A DNA stretch of 21,473 nucleotides, taken from a virus. Within the stretch, counting starts at the first letter, position 1; each line of letters opens with the position of its first letter. The DNA lies in IMG/VR virus record IMGVR_UViG_3300030061_001500, positions 1 through 21,473 of that record; one strand, 5' to 3'. Positions 1 through 7,106 of this stretch are shown piece by piece. Under the pieces are notes generated by a model, which was given only the letters and a program-made list of their open reading frames with translations, made no database searches and was not told the origin of the DNA. The translations under genes and the position numbers were made by a program.

Positions 1-891
1 AAGAAGAATGCATTCGGTTGGGATTTCAGTGGCGCGTCTAACATAGACACAAGCCGTGATGGTATCACAACACCACTTAACCACATCTTGCGTGATTTCA
101 TGTTGCGTCGTTCTATGGATGACCCACGAATCGCAGGTGAGATGCCGGACTTAGTTGAAACTATTATCAATCTTGATTTACCACAAGAAGCGCAGAAAGC
201 ATACAAGGTTGAATACAACTCATGGATGCAAGAATGGGTCAAACAACAGGCTGACTTTGGTTCAACAGACGCGGGCTTTTCTCTCAACATGATGACTGAA
301 CTCCGACACATTGCGGGTCGCCTCAAGGTGGACGCGGCAGTTAAGTGGGCGAATACTTACTTTGAAAACACCGGCAAGCCGCTCGTTATTTTTGCGCATC
401 ATAGAGATGTTGTTGAATCCCTATTCAAGAAACTCTCCAACTACATAGAGCCAACGGGGAGAATGACTCAAGCATTCTATCACGCTAATGTTGATAGAAT
501 CACAGGCGAAACATCAGCGGATGACCGACAAGAGATAATTGAATTATTCCAAGAAGGAGAGATGAAGTTCCTTATCTGTTCCACCAACGCCATGCGTGAA
601 GGTGTCAACCTCGACCGCGCTAACACCACACTCTTCGTTGAACGAGAGTGGGTTCCAGCATGGGAACAACAAGCGGCGGCGCGTGTTCGCCGTATGACAC
701 AAGAAGATTCCACTTGCCACAAGGTTGTCTTGTCGGCTAATGATACAATAGATTCAATGTTTGACCAAGTGGTTGCTGAAAAGGCAGACCTTGTTGACCG
801 CATACTTGACGGTGAAACAGGAAAGACGCGTGAAGCAATCGGTAAAGCATTGTTGATGAAATTGAAAACAGGAAAAGGTGTATTGCTATGA
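1..891 (+). CDS. SNF2-family DNA helicase/ATPase, C-terminal part (5' end outside window)
   Basis: The frame is open from base 1, so the start and the N-terminal ATPase lobe (Walker A and DEAH box) lie upstream. What remains is the second RecA-like lobe. FMLRR at about 97-111 is the helicase motif at the start of lobe 2 (family consensus hMLRRtK). VIFAHHRDVVESLF is the motif IV strand region. FLICSTNAMREGVNLDRA is motif V. QQAAARVRRMTQ is motif VI (QAxxRxxRxGQ), with the arginine fingers present and the final G changed to T. SNF2 proteins translocate on dsDNA to remodel nucleoprotein; viral members are usually assigned to replication, repair or transcription. The stop overlaps the next start as ATGA. 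The ATG at 88 is internal and not the true start. The family call is firm; the viral role is inference. Confidence 0.85.
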   Translation, partial: KKNAFGWDFSGASNIDTSRDGITTPLNHILRDFMLRRSMDDPRIAGEMPDLVETIINLDLPQEAQKAYKVEYNSWMQEWVKQQADFGSTDAGFSLNMMTELRHIAGRLKVDAAVKWANTYFENTGKPLVIFAHHRDVVESLFKKLSNYIEPTGRMTQAFYHANVDRITGETSADDRQEIIELFQEGEMKFLICSTNAMREGVNLDRANTTLFVEREWVPAWEQQAAARVRRMTQEDSTCHKVVLSANDTIDSMFDQVVAEKADLVDRILDGETGKTREAIGKALLMKLKTGKGVLL

Positions 892-1037
892 CATACGGAA
901 AAAGAAAATTAAGAAGATGCCGCAAATGCGGGAGCGAAAGAATGAGAAGTGCGGGAACATGCAGACTCCCAATCGACGGAGAGAAATGCAAAGGAACTAT
1001 GCAGGTGGTCAAAGATGATAGAAGAACAACACGATAA
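888..1037 (+). CDS. Small zinc-ribbon protein (49 aa)
   Basis: This short gene starts at an ATG overlapping the helicase stop (ATGA). The protein is very basic at its N-terminus (MTYGKRKLRR) and carries CRKCGSERM, followed by GTCRLPIDGEKCKG. The four cysteines are arranged C-x2-C ... C-x8-C, as expected of a zinc ribbon. Basic charge plus a zinc knuckle suggests nucleic-acid binding, but no family is recognised. It overlaps the following gene by 23 nt. The four regularly spaced cysteines and the coupled start make it a likely real gene. Confidence 0.6.
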   Translation: MTYGKRKLRRCRKCGSERMRSAGTCRLPIDGEKCKGTMQVVKDDRRTTR

Positions 1038-1335
1038 CCAAATGCCTACGGCTGAAACATACAACCTCACATTAAGAAGTGGGAGGCAATGTGCGATAAC
1101 TGATGTGACCGATAAGGTTCTCAAGAACTTCGCACATAAGCAACTGCGCAGGTTGAAATTTGAAGTCATGCGACTCAATAGAATAAAAGAAGAGTTGGAA
1201 AGACGCGAGTATAGAGGCTCACTATCTCACTTGACCTCATACAGTGAATACAATATATTCCAAATGATGACCCACGCCACTATCATCGGCACAAACCAAC
1301 ACAACCAACATGTTAACGGGGGCGAAGAAGAATGA
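1015..1335 (+). CDS. Hypothetical protein (106 aa)
   Basis: Function not recognised. I chose the ATG at 1015 because AGGTGG at 1003-1008 is a good Shine-Dalgarno six bases upstream; an in-frame ATG at 949 would run further into the preceding zinc-ribbon gene. The protein starts MIEEQHDNQMPTAETYNL. Its middle part (about residues 35-65) is rich in Lys, Arg, Glu and Leu and probably helical (KNFAHKQLRRLKFEVMRL). No cysteine pairs, signal peptide or membrane segment are seen. The stop overlaps the next ATG (ATGA). Confidence 0.65.
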   Translation: MIEEQHDNQMPTAETYNLTLRSGRQCAITDVTDKVLKNFAHKQLRRLKFEVMRLNRIKEELERREYRGSLSHLTSYSEYNIFQMMTHATIIGTNQHNQHVNGGEEE

Positions 1336-1655
1336 TTGGTAGATGTTTTACTTGTGAAGACAAAGTAGATGTATATTTAGACCATGATTTTCAGCGCGGT
1401 GCAGATTACTGTGCGAAGTGTTTGCTCGCAAACCTCACATGGGCTGAATCACGAAGTGGTGTGTATCATTTCAACAAGGTGACGAAACACAAACTCATCG
1501 CTTTGAACTTAATTGCGTTAGAAATGGCGAAAGAACATAAGCGTATTTCAAGACGCGGGTATATGAAATGGCCGGAAAATGTTGAGAAGGTTGCTGATGA
1601 TTGGTTCCCCGAACTACATGAAATATGCCACCTCGCATGGAGTGATGAACAATGA
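1332..1655 (+). CDS. Small zinc-finger protein (107 aa)
   Basis: The protein begins MIGRCFTCEDKVDVYLDHDF and then has DYCAKCLLANL, giving two CxxC knuckles about 20 residues apart, a treble-clef or zinc-ribbon-like arrangement in the first 35 residues. The remainder is mixed and probably helical, with two aromatic patches (YMKWPENVEKVADDWFPEL) and a final EICHLAW. No family is recognised. It is linked to both neighbours by 4-nt ATGA overlaps, so it is probably translated with them. A DNA- or protein-binding adaptor is possible but unsupported beyond the cysteines. Confidence 0.7.
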   Translation: MIGRCFTCEDKVDVYLDHDFQRGADYCAKCLLANLTWAESRSGVYHFNKVTKHKLIALNLIALEMAKEHKRISRRGYMKWPENVEKVADDWFPELHEICHLAWSDEQ

Positions 1656-1891
1656 CGCGTGATTTTGCTTACAATCAAACATGGGAAGGAATTGAGCAGA
1701 TGCTTGAACAAGCGGAAGCAGAAAAGAATAAGCATAAAATGACCATACTCAACAAGAACATACCCACACGCATGAAGGAACAACCGATGCGAGATTACAA
1801 AGGATTGCAAGGAGTGTGCAATGCGCTTCGTTGGGTTCTTGGTGATAAGAACATGACGCGCGCAGAAGTATTAGGGAGAGATGAAAGATGA
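1652..1891 (+). CDS. Hypothetical protein (79 aa)
   Basis: Function not recognised. The first half (TWEGIEQMLEQAEAEKNKHK) is strongly helical and charged. The second half contains KGLQGVCNALRWVLGDKNM, an amphipathic helix with a Gly-containing turn. The size and the helical pattern followed by a short conserved-looking segment resemble small viral accessory proteins, but I cannot name one. The ATG lies in a 4-nt overlap with the preceding stop, and the gene ends in an ATGA overlap with the next. Confidence 0.65.
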   Translation: MTRDFAYNQTWEGIEQMLEQAEAEKNKHKMTILNKNIPTRMKEQPMRDYKGLQGVCNALRWVLGDKNMTRAEVLGRDER

Positions 1892-2085
1892 TACCAGCAC
1901 AAGAACCACTTGATGTTATCATCTTACCATACAAAGACTGTCCATGTGGTGGTCATCCCGACGCATTCGTTGACATGCTCATCTATCGAACTGTGCCTTA
2001 CGGTATCTTTCACAAGATTGAGATTATCTGTGATATTACAGGTGTGACATACGAAATGCTACCCGCTTTCATAGCGCAAGAATAA
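1888..2085 (+). CDS. Hypothetical protein (65 aa)
   Basis: Function not recognised. The sequence is MIPAQEPLDVIILPYKDC followed by PCGGHPDAFVDMLIYRT and ends YEMLPAFIAQE. It has a CPCGG knuckle and a single further cysteine (EIICDITG), with a His between them. This could be a one-knuckle metal site, but it is too sparse to claim. It starts in an ATGA overlap and is followed by a 26-nt gap, one of the few breaks in the coupling of this left-hand cluster. Confidence 0.6.
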   Translation: MIPAQEPLDVIILPYKDCPCGGHPDAFVDMLIYRTVPYGIFHKIEIICDITGVTYEMLPAFIAQE

Positions 2086-2111
2086 AAGCCTTATCCCGCT
2101 TGGGGGTGAAT

Positions 2112-2408
2112 GTGTCCGTTTCTTACAAGATAGCCGTGTCCGATTTTACGGACTGTGGGAGGTTAATCAAACCGAATGGTGAGGACGCGAATCTCAAAGG
2201 CATCATCATAGATACTGATGATGGCGAATCACACATGATTGAGGGTTTCGATTATGTGTCACACCTACTTGGTGATGTTGTTGTCTGTTCTTGTGGTGAC
2301 CAAATAGACCCACATCAAATCGCTTTGCACACCCACAAGCGAGAAGTTATTCTTGTCCCCGCGCGATGCTGTAAAAGGTTCCGTTGGTTCAAAGGTGATG
2401 AAGTATGA
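2112..2408 (+). CDS. Hypothetical protein with scattered cysteines (98 aa)
   Basis: Function not recognised. The longest frame would begin at a TTG at 2100, but GGGGGTGA at 2102-2109 is a strong Shine-Dalgarno and points to the GTG at 2112 (N-terminus MSVSYKIAVSDF). Cysteines occur in DCGRLIK, VVCSCGDQ and ARCCKRFRWF. CSCGD and RCCKRF could form a split zinc site. The C-terminus is basic and aromatic. The stop overlaps the next ATG (ATGA). The start codon is the main uncertainty. Confidence 0.6.
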   Translation: MSVSYKIAVSDFTDCGRLIKPNGEDANLKGIIIDTDDGESHMIEGFDYVSHLLGDVVVCSCGDQIDPHQIALHTHKREVILVPARCCKRFRWFKGDEV

Positions 2409-3052
2409 TAGCAGACGATTGGATACCACAAGAAGAAGACATTAACTGGACGCGTGAACACTACGAGAAAATGAGTATGGGTGACACATGGGGTGTCGCT
2501 GATGCTGTGTTGCGCAAAGACGAAGATAACATACTCACCGTTCTCAAAGCAAGCCCCGCATCTCTATTACCTCTTGAACGAATCAAGAAGGTGTGTGATT
2601 TAATCGGTATTGATTTGGTTGCTGACAACGCAGAACTAATTCAAGACCCACAAGCCGCCGCGCAAGCCGCCGCAGAAGAATGGACTTCACCCAACACAGG
2701 TATTCCTCTTGTCAATTTCGATTTAGAAAGCGCGGAGTGGGTGTTGCTTGAAGAAGAAGAAGAATCGTGGCGTGTGATTATTAGACACTACGATGAAGGT
2801 GACACGGATGAAGTAGCGATAAGTCCAATGGACTATCATCTTCTTGCGGGGGATGAACTCTTCTTCTCATGGGATGGTATGCAAGTTCTTGAGCGACACG
2901 AAATCATAGACATGGCTGATGAAGGAACTATCATGCGCGCCCTTGAAGACAACACTGTTGTCATCATGCCGACTGTTTGGAAAGAGAAGACTGTCCCCCC
3001 TCATTTGCGCGGATTGATATTCAACACTAAGAGTATCGAGGAAGAGGAATGA
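2405..3052 (+). CDS. Hypothetical acidic protein (215 aa)
   Basis: Function not recognised. The protein is strongly acidic, with a short low-complexity stretch AAAQAAAEEW near residue 90 that looks like a linker between a helical N-terminal half and a beta-rich C-terminal half. The second half (VLLEEEEESWRVIIRHYDEG, then VAISPMDYHLLAGDELFF and TVVIMPTVW) has alternating hydrophobic strands. It ends in EEEE. No catalytic motif, cysteine pair or membrane segment is seen. It lies between small unknown genes and the ligase-like gene, coupled to both by ATGA overlaps. Confidence 0.65.
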   Translation: MIADDWIPQEEDINWTREHYEKMSMGDTWGVADAVLRKDEDNILTVLKASPASLLPLERIKKVCDLIGIDLVADNAELIQDPQAAAQAAAEEWTSPNTGIPLVNFDLESAEWVLLEEEEESWRVIIRHYDEGDTDEVAISPMDYHLLAGDELFFSWDGMQVLERHEIIDMADEGTIMRALEDNTVVIMPTVWKEKTVPPHLRGLIFNTKSIEEEE

Positions 3053-4350
3053 AGTTTGAAGAGTTGGCGAGTGCGGTCTTTGCATCTCAAAACGAGAGTA
3101 AAGGAAACACGCTCGCCAATCTTTTCACCACGAATGTTGATAGCGCGCATGACATCATCACGATTTGCTGTGCTAATCCGCGCTCATCCATCAAGCCTCA
3201 CCATGTAGTAAAGATGTTAGCGCAATCTTATGGTTTGTTCCCCGAAGAATACGAATCGTTGATGGATGAACACGAAATGCCTACACTGCTCGCTTCCGAA
3301 TCCCCGCACATAATTACCAACTCACTTACGCTAAGACAAGTCATCGAAATAAAAGAGATGATTGTTCAAGGCGAAATGAATGCTGACATTCTATTCAACT
3401 CCATGTCACAATTGAGTGCGATGTTGTTTTGGGGTTTTGCGTTTGGTCGAAACTCATTAGCGTTTAGACGAATCATGCAAGCGATAGCATCCACTACTAA
3501 GTATGACACGAATCATCTTCAACGAATGCGCTCTATCATGCCAGCAGGTGAAGTAATTCAGCGTGCGCTAAACGAAACCCTACCTCACGAATACACCATC
3601 CAACCCACATACCCATTCAAGTCCCCGCACTATTCTCGTTGGAATAGGTGGTCGCTCCCATTCAAACACACACACTACGACATTGTGCGAGGTAAGAGAT
3701 ACTACGCGCACCGAAGGGGAGATGCCGTCTATTGTTTTTCATCAACCGCGGAACGCGTCGCACGCTCACCCAATATCGAAGGCACGCACGATTGTGTGTG
3801 CGAAATTGACGAAGCAGACAACATCGTTGAGTGGTTATACACAGATGACAACCCGAATCTATGGAAGGAGAATAGGAATGTGCGCGCGCACGAACCTAAG
3901 AAGGTCGAAGACCGCGCACATTTGCGTGCGATTGTGCAGTCATTAGAAGAAGGTGAAGTGTTGCGCTTGACTGATGCTGAACGACCTTACTTCCATAGTG
4001 GAGCAGTTGGAGGATTTATAGTGCCAAGAAGAACATTTGACTTACCGCTTATTATTCTCGGAGGATACCGAGATGGCGAAGGAATACGAATTAAGATTGC
4101 CGCCCTTGATGGGTTCGACCCGTTCCCAATAGGATATGCGTTTGTTAAAGCAGACGACATACCCGAACGACTGGCACGACTCTATGATGCGCAGGGTATG
4201 ATGGACATAGACGAAGGACTCATCGGTATATTCCACGCACTATCATACGACCATGACACGAAAACACTGCGCGCACCATATCTTACACGCATTGACACAA
4301 CGATAGGTCAATCCGACGCAATACAGATTGGCGACTTGATGGAGAGATAG
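3049..4350 (+). CDS. Degenerate ATP-dependent DNA ligase-like protein (433 aa)
   Basis: The order of segments matches archaeal ATP-dependent DNA ligase. An N-terminal DNA-binding domain includes GNTLANLF (19-26) and LTLRQVIEIKEM (93-104; ligases have LTIKRV), then FGRNSLAFRRIMQAI (132-146). The nucleotidyltransferase region has IVRGKRYYAH (212-221) where ligases have KYDGxRVQxH, then FSSTAE (230-235) and CVCEID (249-254). The OB domain starts DLPLIILGGYRDGEG (331-345), and the C-terminal LRAPYLTRID (407-416) matches the ligase LRFPRFxxxRDD. The AMP-accepting lysine of motif I is replaced by Ile, and motif III DGE is VCE. Motif IV reads EGEVLR and motif V FIVPRR, so their usual lysines are replaced. 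The region between motifs III and IV is shortened; total length is about 430 against roughly 560 in archaeal ligases. By known chemistry it should not form ligase-AMP, so a DNA-binding or scaffold role is inferred. Recognition is by eye. Confidence 0.6.
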   Translation: MKFEELASAVFASQNESKGNTLANLFTTNVDSAHDIITICCANPRSSIKPHHVVKMLAQSYGLFPEEYESLMDEHEMPTLLASESPHIITNSLTLRQVIEIKEMIVQGEMNADILFNSMSQLSAMLFWGFAFGRNSLAFRRIMQAIASTTKYDTNHLQRMRSIMPAGEVIQRALNETLPHEYTIQPTYPFKSPHYSRWNRWSLPFKHTHYDIVRGKRYYAHRRGDAVYCFSSTAERVARSPNIEGTHDCVCEIDEADNIVEWLYTDDNPNLWKENRNVRAHEPKKVEDRAHLRAIVQSLEEGEVLRLTDAERPYFHSGAVGGFIVPRRTFDLPLIILGGYRDGEGIRIKIAALDGFDPFPIGYAFVKADDIPERLARLYDAQGMMDIDEGLIGIFHALSYDHDTKTLRAPYLTRIDTTIGQSDAIQIGDLMER

Positions 4351-4352
4351 TG

Positions 4353-4715
4353 ATGGATGATGATAGTTTCTTCCTCGGATGGCTGGCAAGAGAATGCCGA
4401 TTCCAACTTAGCGTTCACTTCGCACCCAAGACACGAATAGGATACCGTGTAGCAAGACGCGTGCTGGTATCACGAAAGGATGAACCCGCCCTCAACATGT
4501 GGCTATCCACTCAAGGTATCAATGCACGCATCCTCAAAGACCCAACACTAATCAAACAACTGATACGCATACTCACACCTGTCAAACAACATGTTGCAGA
4601 CATAGACAACATGCTCAAGATGATTCGATTGATGGATTACAAGCACCGCAACCCCACGCATGAAAAGATAGAGGACATCATCAACCTCATTGACAACAGT
4701 GAAAGTGCGGATTGA
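4353..4715 (+). CDS. Small basic protein, possible relic of a LAGLIDADG endonuclease (120 aa)
   Basis: I chose the ATG at 4353 because GGAGAG at 4341-4346 is well spaced; a GTG at 4350 lies directly before it. The N-terminus FFLGWLARECRFQLSVHF resembles a LAGLIDADG helix followed by the first strand (LAGFIDGDGSFSI in the family), with Glu where the catalytic Asp would be and Arg/Cys replacing the Gly-Ser. VSRKDEPALNMWLSTQGI then matches the next segment of these single-motif proteins (xxQKDxxxLxxIxxxLG). The C-terminal third is helical. If this is right, it may be an inactive or domesticated DNA-binding protein. The similarity is weak and short, so plain 'hypothetical' is a fair alternative. 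It is the last gene before the first intergenic region. Confidence 0.45.
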   Translation: MDDDSFFLGWLARECRFQLSVHFAPKTRIGYRVARRVLVSRKDEPALNMWLSTQGINARILKDPTLIKQLIRILTPVKQHVADIDNMLKMIRLMDYKHRNPTHEKIEDIINLIDNSESAD

Positions 4716-4888
4716 CGCTAATTCATTTTGGATTATCAATAATATCGTTTTATTATTGTAAAGATAAAGTCTATTATTCTTATAATAATAATATGATAAT
4801 ATCGAGAAAAACTGTGGGGAAAACGGTGTGCGTCGTAGACCCCTTATAAGGGGAACTCTAAACCCTACCGAGGGATTGAGGAAAAAAC
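4716..4888 (+). promoter_or_regulatory. AT-rich intergenic region, likely promoter and leader of the 4889-16862 operon
   Basis: This is one of only two real gaps in the plus-strand genes. Bases 4735-4802 are almost pure A/T, with TTATAATAATAATA at 4780-4793 and ATAATAT at 4796-4802, good archaeal TATA-box candidates. CGAGAAA (4803-4809) and AAACGGT (4821-4827) follow; the same pair occurs in the other gap at 16863-17010. With ATAATAT as TATA box, transcription would start near 4821-4827, leaving a leader of about 60 nt. That leader carries the palindrome at 4840-4853, the short hairpin CCCT-ACCG-AGGG at about 4863-4874, and the Shine-Dalgarno GAGG at 4878-4881. An AT-rich replication origin is an alternative reading of the same tract. 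Confidence 0.6.
4840..4853. repeat. Perfect 14-nt palindrome CCCCTTATAAGGGG
   Basis: The sequence equals its own reverse complement. It contains TTATAA at its centre, so it could act as a TATA-like element for 4889, as an operator for a dimeric regulator, or as a hairpin in the leader RNA. A GGGG at 4816-4819 upstream could also pair with the first CCCC, giving two alternative structures. Confidence 0.6.
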
Positions 4889-5773
4889 ATGCCCGAACAC
4901 AAACCCCGAACCATTGCCGAGTTCATCGGCCACAATGACCCAAACAACCCGCTCTTCTATCTTGACGAGTGGGAAAGTGATAGCCCCCAATGTCTGCTTT
5001 TCAGTGGCAACCCCGGCCTCGGTAAAACGACAGCCGCTTATCTTATTGCGAACGAATTGGACCTTGACCTCATCGAGATGAATGCATCCGATGACCGAGG
5101 TATCGACGCAGTGCGAAACAAAATCAAAGAGATTGCATTGAGCAGTTCGCTTTGGTCAAGACGACTTATCCTTCTTGATGAGTTTGAAGGAATGACCAAA
5201 CCTGCACAAGAAGCCTTGAAGCGCATGATGGAGAAGAGCCAATGCTGGTGGATTCTCACATGCAACGATGATGGTGGTGTAATCCCCGCCATCAAATCAC
5301 GCTGTGTTCAGTTTAGGTTCAAGCCTTACAATCAAAACCAAGTGCGCGCGTATGCAGAACTCTTACTTTCGACGCAAGGACTGTCCTCGGAGGACAGCCC
5401 CGACGCACTGCATTCATACTACGGTGGTGACCTTCGCGCTATCGGTAATCACATCATGAGTGGTCGCAAATTATCCGATTCACAAACCAACTTTGACTCA
5501 CTTGCTCTCGACATCGCCGCTGGTGATTGGGAGTCAACTCACCGAACTATGCTTGAGATGGTTCGGGAGGGCGTATCACTACACATGGTGATGCGCAAAA
5601 TCCACGAACATGTGAAATCCGTAGGGATGACTTCACAAAGTTTATATGCCTTCTTCGCTGTATGGGGTAATTTCGTATTACGAATGCACCGATGGCCCCT
5701 TAATGATGAGTCGTTTATCGACTATTTTATCGGGACGCTATGCACCGAAGACACACAAAAAATGGAGGAATAA
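4889..5773 (+). CDS. rfcS: Clamp loader ATPase, RFC small subunit-like (294 aa)
   Basis: This is an AAA+ ATPase that would load the PCNA ring encoded at 8630 onto primer-template DNA. Walker A is GNPGLGKTT (40-48). NASDDRGID (65-73) is the RFC-specific segment after it. Walker B is LILLDE (93-98). Sensor 1 is TCND (124-127), and KSRCVQF (136-142) is the RFC SRC motif, whose Arg acts as a trans arginine finger. Sensor 2 is probably in GGDLRAIGNHI (about 174-184). The C-terminal collar is present, but the protein is a little shorter than usual archaeal RfcS (about 320). Only this subunit is in the window; a large subunit could lie elsewhere, or this one may act as a homomer or with host subunits. 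It is the first gene after the AT-rich promoter, with GAGG seven bases before the ATG. Confidence 0.92.
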   Translation: MPEHKPRTIAEFIGHNDPNNPLFYLDEWESDSPQCLLFSGNPGLGKTTAAYLIANELDLDLIEMNASDDRGIDAVRNKIKEIALSSSLWSRRLILLDEFEGMTKPAQEALKRMMEKSQCWWILTCNDDGGVIPAIKSRCVQFRFKPYNQNQVRAYAELLLSTQGLSSEDSPDALHSYYGGDLRAIGNHIMSGRKLSDSQTNFDSLALDIAAGDWESTHRTMLEMVREGVSLHMVMRKIHEHVKSVGMTSQSLYAFFAVWGNFVLRMHRWPLNDESFIDYFIGTLCTEDTQKMEE

Positions 5774-5775
5774 AT

Positions 5776-7101
5776 ATGCCAAACCTAAACCCAAACGAAG
5801 ACAGAAATGATGACCAAAACAAGGACGCGGGCCTACACCCCGAAGTCGAGGAGCGATTAAAGTGGTGGGCTGAAAAGCACAACAAGACACTTGATGACGC
5901 AACAGGTGAATTTTTCACTTACCTTATGACTGAACTCGGTGTTTCCAACCCGAACGATGAAGAAGATGACTTCATGATTGATGCCGCAGAAACCTTCGTG
6001 GTTGAGCGACGAGTTATGACTGGAACTGCGCAGAACGCAGTTGAACTTGTTGGATACTTTGTCGGTGTTGACCCTAAGATGAGAGATGGACAAGAACGCA
6101 AGCGCAACCCTGCTGTTGCCGCCGCTTTGAATGACCTTGACGGAGCAATCCAACAAGGACTTGTAGCACGCGCTTACACCGAGAACGGTGTTTGGATGCT
6201 TGAGAAGAAAGACGGTGTAGTCGCTACTGAAGAATCAGCAGACGCGAAGCCGTGGTTCTTGTATGAAGAGAATGGTCTTCAACTTGCAATCTTACAGAAC
6301 AACCCCGAATGGTCACGCTATGGTGAACCAATTACACCATACCGATACCAACGAACTTACTACTTCCTCGGTAATGAGAAAGATAACTTCTTGGATGACC
6401 AAAGAAACCTGCGCTTAACTGTGACATCAAGTGACCCCGATGAGTGGTTCATCCCTCAATTGTTCAGCGAATGCACAATCAAAGTGCGCGCTCAATCAGC
6501 GAATGTCAAACCCGAATGGGCTGATACATACAACACTTTTGCCCTACCCGGTGCTTTGACCTACGGTAATGATTTTGTTGATGAACATGTCCGCAATGCA
6601 ATCAAACCGGACAAGTTGATTCCCGACCTTGACAACTACATCAAGGACTTATCAACCCTCAACGAAGTGTTTGAAACACGACAAGAAAATGTCCCCGGTT
6701 ATAATCCGGTAGGCCCTCTTGTCTTCATTCGTGGTAAAGTGAGTGATATGAGAAAAGAAGCACGCGAAACCGAATGGGACCCATCGGGTCACGACTACTC
6801 TATGAGTGTCACATCATTCGACCTTGCTCGCAATTTTAGTGAATCACGACGACAAAACATACCTTGCTATGTTCACGGACTACTCGGTGATGACGGTCAT
6901 CCATTTGATTATGCTACTGACGAAGGCTGGAAATCTTACGCTGTTAAATCCACAGTCATTGTCTTTGGTCGATTGAGTGTGCGCGTCACAGATGACGGAC
7001 CTCAACCGGCAATCAAAACCTTTGGAGTCTTCGCAGTCCCACGCCTCGTCATCCCTGCTGGTGAAGGCGGCGACACATCAACAACACAATATGGAGAGTG
7101 A
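5776..7101 (+). CDS. Putative single-stranded DNA-binding (RPA-like) protein (441 aa)
   Basis: I chose the ATG at 5776 because GGAGG at 5764-5768 precedes it; an in-frame ATG at 5740 lies inside the clamp loader. The acidic N-terminal 70 residues are helical. Two segments look like OB-fold strands: AVELVGYFVGVDPKM (89-102) and PLVFIRGKVSDM (314-325), the latter continuing to STVIVFGRLSVRV (392-404). The gene lies between the clamp loader and the RecA-like ATPase, where an ssDNA-binding protein would be expected. No zinc motif is seen. The functional call rests on position and strand pattern and is tentative. Its first 15 coding bases, ATGCCAAACCTAAAC, are identical to those of the next gene at 7107. 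Confidence 0.45.
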   Translation: MPNLNPNEDRNDDQNKDAGLHPEVEERLKWWAEKHNKTLDDATGEFFTYLMTELGVSNPNDEEDDFMIDAAETFVVERRVMTGTAQNAVELVGYFVGVDPKMRDGQERKRNPAVAAALNDLDGAIQQGLVARAYTENGVWMLEKKDGVVATEESADAKPWFLYEENGLQLAILQNNPEWSRYGEPITPYRYQRTYYFLGNEKDNFLDDQRNLRLTVTSSDPDEWFIPQLFSECTIKVRAQSANVKPEWADTYNTFALPGALTYGNDFVDEHVRNAIKPDKLIPDLDNYIKDLSTLNEVFETRQENVPGYNPVGPLVFIRGKVSDMRKEARETEWDPSGHDYSMSVTSFDLARNFSESRRQNIPCYVHGLLGDDGHPFDYATDEGWKSYAVKSTVIVFGRLSVRVTDDGPQPAIKTFGVFAVPRLVIPAGEGGDTSTTQYGE

Positions 7102-7106
7102 AATGA

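Noticed and set aside
2100-2111. TTG at 2100 as the start of the gene ending at 2408
   Set aside because: The Shine-Dalgarno GGGGGTGA lies after this codon and fits the GTG at 2112 instead.
4350-4352. GTG at 4350 as a start
   Set aside because: The next codon is ATG with a better-spaced GGAGAG.
4735-4802. AT-rich tract as a replication origin
   Set aside because: No clear Orb/ORB-like repeats or iterons are seen and no initiator gene is adjacent; promoter is the simpler reading, so origin is kept only as an alternative.
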